From an uncultured bacterium (GTDB taxonomy: Bacteria; Bacteroidota; Bacteroidia; Bacteroidales; Bacteroidaceae), in the NCBI GenBank assembly GCA_905215555.1, contig CAJMQU010000015.1:23812-87811 (forward strand): 64,000 bases of DNA. The letters run 5' to 3'. The notes under the pieces are model-generated. The model saw nothing but the letters and a program-made list of their open reading frames with translations. It made no database searches and was not told the DNA's origin. The stretch's first letter is position 1, and every line of letters begins with the position of its first letter. Positions 61,540 to 64,000 of the stretch are shown piece by piece. The position numbers and the translations under genes are program-made.

Positions 61540-62310
61540 TTACTGCTTCTCCGTCAGATGTTTCCAATAGCGTACAGGCATATCCTGTTTGTGTTTCCGC
61601 GGGTTCATCCTTTCTTTGATGCAGATAGCTTTAAAGTACGTCTTCCATAATTGCTGAAAAAGTTTTTCGTCCTTATCCATCAAACTCTCATCCAGCATAC
61701 CGGTAACGAGATGCCCCTCCCGCGAACCTTCTTCGAAAGTAATCTGACGCACTTCTTTTAAATCATAATAGAATCCGTAAGCCCGCTTGATATCGTATAT
61801 CAGCCAGGGTTGGTCGGCAAAACGGTCTTTAAAATGGTCGATAGCCAAAGGGAGCGCATTCTTTTCCGGCTCTACGGCAGCAAAGAAAGTGCCGTCGGCA
61901 GCTTTCTGAAAACGGATAAACTGGAGCATGCGAAGACGTTCCCAGTCTACCCTTTTCCACATGCGCGAGAATTCCAACACATCAGGGTCGGCAAAGTTCG
62001 TTTCAATGGAACGGGGAGCATCAATCGCCTTGCGCATATAACGGAACAGCAATATCGGCGTTTCTGCTTCTTCCGCCAGCCAGCACTGAGCAAGGCAGGA
62101 CAAAGCTCCGGAAGAAAGTTTTTTCTGCAGACCGCGCCATACACGCTTGGCTTTCTCCTCTTCGGTGATTACCGTAAACACCTCATCGTGGAACAGAGGA
62201 AACGGCTCCCCTTCCGGAAGCAGGGCATCAGGGAAAGTCCGACGGGAATAGGCTTCAAAAACAGAAGTCAACAAGCCTTCGAAAGTATTATCAAAAACAA
62301 ATATAATCAT
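61540..62310 (-). CDS. TIGR03915-type DNA metabolism protein (DUF4130)
   Basis: This 256-residue protein matches the TIGR03915 family: IFVFDNTFEGLLTSVFEAYS at the N-terminus, VEPEKNALPLAIDHFKDRF in the DUF4130 region and PWLIYDIKRAYGFYYD, then the terminal MNPRKHKQDMPVRYWKHLTE. It occurs almost always beside the radical-SAM gene TIGR03916, as here (47 nt apart). The pair is predicted to act in DNA modification or repair; the reaction is unknown. Confidence 0.93.
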   Translation of the reverse strand: MIIFVFDNTFEGLLTSVFEAYSRRTFPDALLPEGEPFPLFHDEVFTVITEEEKAKRVWRGLQKKLSSGALSCLAQCWLAEEAETPILLFRYMRKAIDAPRSIETNFADPDVLEFSRMWKRVDWERLRMLQFIRFQKAADGTFFAAVEPEKNALPLAIDHFKDRFADQPWLIYDIKRAYGFYYDLKEVRQITFEEGSREGHLVTGMLDESLMDKDEKLFQQLWKTYFKAICIKERMNPRKHKQDMPVRYWKHLTEKQ

Positions 62311-62357
62311 GGCTGTTTTTTATTTGAACCGTACCTCAGTGTTCAAATCATATATTG

Positions 62358-63623
62358 TTAATCCTGAAAGTCAAGCAGCAACTGCCTTTCATCCACTTTC
62401 TTCTTATTGGGCTTTGTAATCAACAGACTACGCACTGCCTGCGGAGTCATCTCATTCACCGTCTTCATGGGCAATTCGTGACAAGTGATGAAGTATTGCG
62501 CCTTTTTCATCACCACGCCTATCTTCTTCAATTCATAAAAGCCTAATTTAGAAAAGCGACGGGAGGCCACAATCAGCCTTGCCGACTTCACTCCTACGCC
62601 CGGAATGCGCAGCAACATTTCATAATCCGCCCGGTTGATGTCCACAGGAAACTGCTCCGGATGGCGCAAAGCCCATGACAACTTAGGATCTATCTCCAAA
62701 TCCAAGTCGGGATATGAGTCATCCACGATCTCCTCCACTTTGAACTGATAGAAGCGCATCAGCCAATCTGCCTGATAAAGACGGTTTTCGCGCACCAGCG
62801 GTGGTTGCTTCAAGGCAGGTAGACGGGTATCATAAGTATTCACGGAGATATAACCGGAATAATACACACGCCTCATTGTCGGGCCTTTATAAAGAGCGGA
62901 TGAGAGATACAGAATATCCTTGTCCGACTCTGCCGTAGCACCTACAATCATCTGTGTGCTCTGTCCGGCAGGAGCAAAACGGGGAGCATGGCGGTGTTTC
63001 TTCCGTTCTTCCGAACTCTCCAGAACCCCTTGCTGGATATAGCGCATCGGCGCATATACACTCTTATGATCCTTCTCCGGTGCCAATAACTTCAGGTTTT
63101 CTTCTTTCGGAATTTCTACGTTGACGCTAAGACGGTCAGCATACAGCCCCGCCTCATTCACCAGTTCACGGCTGGCACCGGGAATACTTTTCAGATGGAT
63201 GTAGCCATTGAAACGGTGCACCGTACGCAGGTCTTTCGCCACACGCACCAGGCGCTCCATAGTATAATCAGGGTTTCGCACCACTCCACTGCTTAGGAAC
63301 AATCCTTCTATATAATTACGGCGATAGAACTCCATCGTCAAATCGACAAGCTCACTCACTGTAAGCGTGGCACGAGGCAAGTCATTGGAGCGGCGATTGA
63401 TGCAGTAGGCACAATCGTAGATGCAGTAGTTCGTCAGCATCACTTTCAATAGTGAAATGCAACGTCCGTCTTCTGCAAAACTGTGACAAATCCCCCAACC
63501 TCCAACAGTATTGCCCAACATACCGGGCTTATTGGAGCGTACAGTACCACTGGACGCACACGAAACATCGTATTTCGCCGATTCCGCCAATATCTTCAGT
63601 TTATTAAGGACGTTTTCATTCAT
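62358..63623 (-). CDS. TIGR03916-type radical SAM protein, putative DNA repair or modification
   Basis: This 421-residue protein has the radical SAM Fe-S motif NYCIYDCAYCINRRS (CxxxCxxC) near residue 70, then LFLSSGVVRNPDYTMERLVR, LKSIPGASRELVNEAGLYA and NVEIPKEENLKLLAP. The C-terminal ~90 residues contain a helix-hairpin-helix (MLLRIPGVGVKSARLIVASR), which should bind DNA. It pairs with the TIGR03915 gene downstream. Substrate unknown. Confidence 0.94.
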   Translation of the reverse strand: MNENVLNKLKILAESAKYDVSCASSGTVRSNKPGMLGNTVGGWGICHSFAEDGRCISLLKVMLTNYCIYDCAYCINRRSNDLPRATLTVSELVDLTMEFYRRNYIEGLFLSSGVVRNPDYTMERLVRVAKDLRTVHRFNGYIHLKSIPGASRELVNEAGLYADRLSVNVEIPKEENLKLLAPEKDHKSVYAPMRYIQQGVLESSEERKKHRHAPRFAPAGQSTQMIVGATAESDKDILYLSSALYKGPTMRRVYYSGYISVNTYDTRLPALKQPPLVRENRLYQADWLMRFYQFKVEEIVDDSYPDLDLEIDPKLSWALRHPEQFPVDINRADYEMLLRIPGVGVKSARLIVASRRFSKLGFYELKKIGVVMKKAQYFITCHELPMKTVNEMTPQAVRSLLITKPNKKKVDERQLLLDFQD

Positions 63624-63703
63624 ACCCGCTACTCAACTATAATCGGGTCAAAAGTAGCAATTCAAAGAGAAGGAAACAAATAATGGAAGGTTAAAGACAC
63701 AAA

Positions 63704-63731
63704 AAAGACCACCCCGGCAGGAGTAGTCTTT
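63704..63731 (-). terminator. Terminator of the histone H1-like gene
   Basis: AAAGACCAC (63704-63712) pairs with the stretch AGTAGTCTTT (63722-63731) with one wobble; on the minus strand it is followed by a T-run. Confidence 0.7.
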
Positions 63732-63754
63732 CAATCTTTTCAGTAAGCGTGCTA

Positions 63755-63928
63755 TTACTTAGCAGCTTCCAAAGATGCTTTACGGAAAGCTTTCATTGAT
63801 TTTTCGATTTCCAAAGAAGCCTTACGTGCACGAGTACCGGCAGCTTTGTTACCATTCTCAATCTGAGCCTTTGCATCTTTCTCGAATGCTGCATACAATT
63901 CAGCAACTTTTTCAACTAATTCTTTCAT
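63755..63928 (-). CDS. Histone H1-like protein
   Basis: This 57-residue protein (MKELVEKVAELYAAFEKDAK start) is rich in Lys, Ala and Glu and has a basic centre (NKAAGTRARKASLEIEKSMK). It matches the Bacteroidales histone H1-like (Hc1-type) family, which binds DNA non-specifically and compacts the nucleoid. The terminator at 63704-63731 lies 24 nt after the stop codon. Confidence 0.9.
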   Translation of the reverse strand: MKELVEKVAELYAAFEKDAKAQIENGNKAAGTRARKASLEIEKSMKAFRKASLEAAK

Positions 63929-64000
63929 AATCCTTTTCTTATTAATATTACTTCGTTAATAATGTCTGGCAAAAATACATTCTTTCTTGAAATAAATGCA

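Noticed and set aside
1..64000. tRNA, rRNA or riboswitch genes
   Set aside because: None was recognised by eye on either strand; a covariance-model search would be needed to exclude them.

Overview
The window looks like chromosomal DNA of a gut Bacteroidales bacterium, most probably Bacteroides. The evidence is repeated matches to the Bacteroides promoter (TTTG at -33, TAnnTTTG at -7), few Shine-Dalgarno sites, many lipoproteins with a signal peptide followed by acidic residues, and families largely restricted to this order (DUF6078, BT4734/VirE-like, DUF6029, Mfa/Fim fimbrillins, DUF3575/DUF3868, TIGR03915/TIGR03916). All functions are inferred from sequence read by eye; no search was run.

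Layout. 1-2.9 kb: a truncated DUF3352-like membrane protein and a HAD phosphatase-hotdog thioesterase fusion. 3.1-6.5 kb: a DUF6078 gene and a VirE/BT4734-type primase-helicase-like gene, separated by a structured region with 22-bp repeats and two strong hairpins. 7.6-14.9 kb: a five-gene envelope operon (large lipoprotein, TlpA-like thioredoxin, DUF6029, Omp28-like, BACON-metalloprotease). 14.9-23.2 kb: a fimbrial locus on the minus strand (tip, Mfa2-like anchor, fimbrillin, DUF3868, DUF3575, small winged-helix regulator), then a 366-bp invertible promoter cassette and a tyrosine recombinase. The cassette has perfect 20-bp inverted repeats and carries a canonical promoter that here points away from the fimbrial genes, so the sequenced molecule is read as phase OFF. 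A related hairpin repeat lies at each end of this module.

23.6-37.4 kb is a defence island: RhuM, a DUF262/HNH (GmrSD-like) protein, an OLD-type ATPase-TOPRIM nuclease, a decayed JetD, a SWIM zinc-finger protein, and a four-gene Wadjet/MksBEFG-like SMC operon (jetA-B-C-D order). 37.6-39.3 kb is a decay zone of genes with internal deletions (DUF4143 ATPase, glycine-zipper lipoprotein, metallo-beta-lactamase-fold protein). 39.3-48.4 kb is mostly housekeeping: DEAD-box helicase, VOC-GNAT fusion, DUF3788, RluA-type pseudouridine synthase, GH28, endonuclease IV, MFS transporter, MGMT-like protein.

48.4-56.1 kb is accessory DNA with remnants of a mobile element (integrase fragment, possible sensor-kinase leader, amber-interrupted gene), several acetyltransferases, an AraC regulator, a YgbA-family gene, a MaoC dehydratase and gene stubs. 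56-64 kb returns to core functions: SGNH hydrolase, voltage-gated-type K+ channel with a zinc ribbon, YjbQ, SDR, lytic transglycosylase, MgtC, the TIGR03915/TIGR03916 DNA-modification pair and a histone H1-like protein.

The most notable systems are the phase-variable fimbrial promoter with its adjacent recombinase, the Wadjet-like operon with its SWIM companion, and the repeat-rich region before the VirE-like gene.
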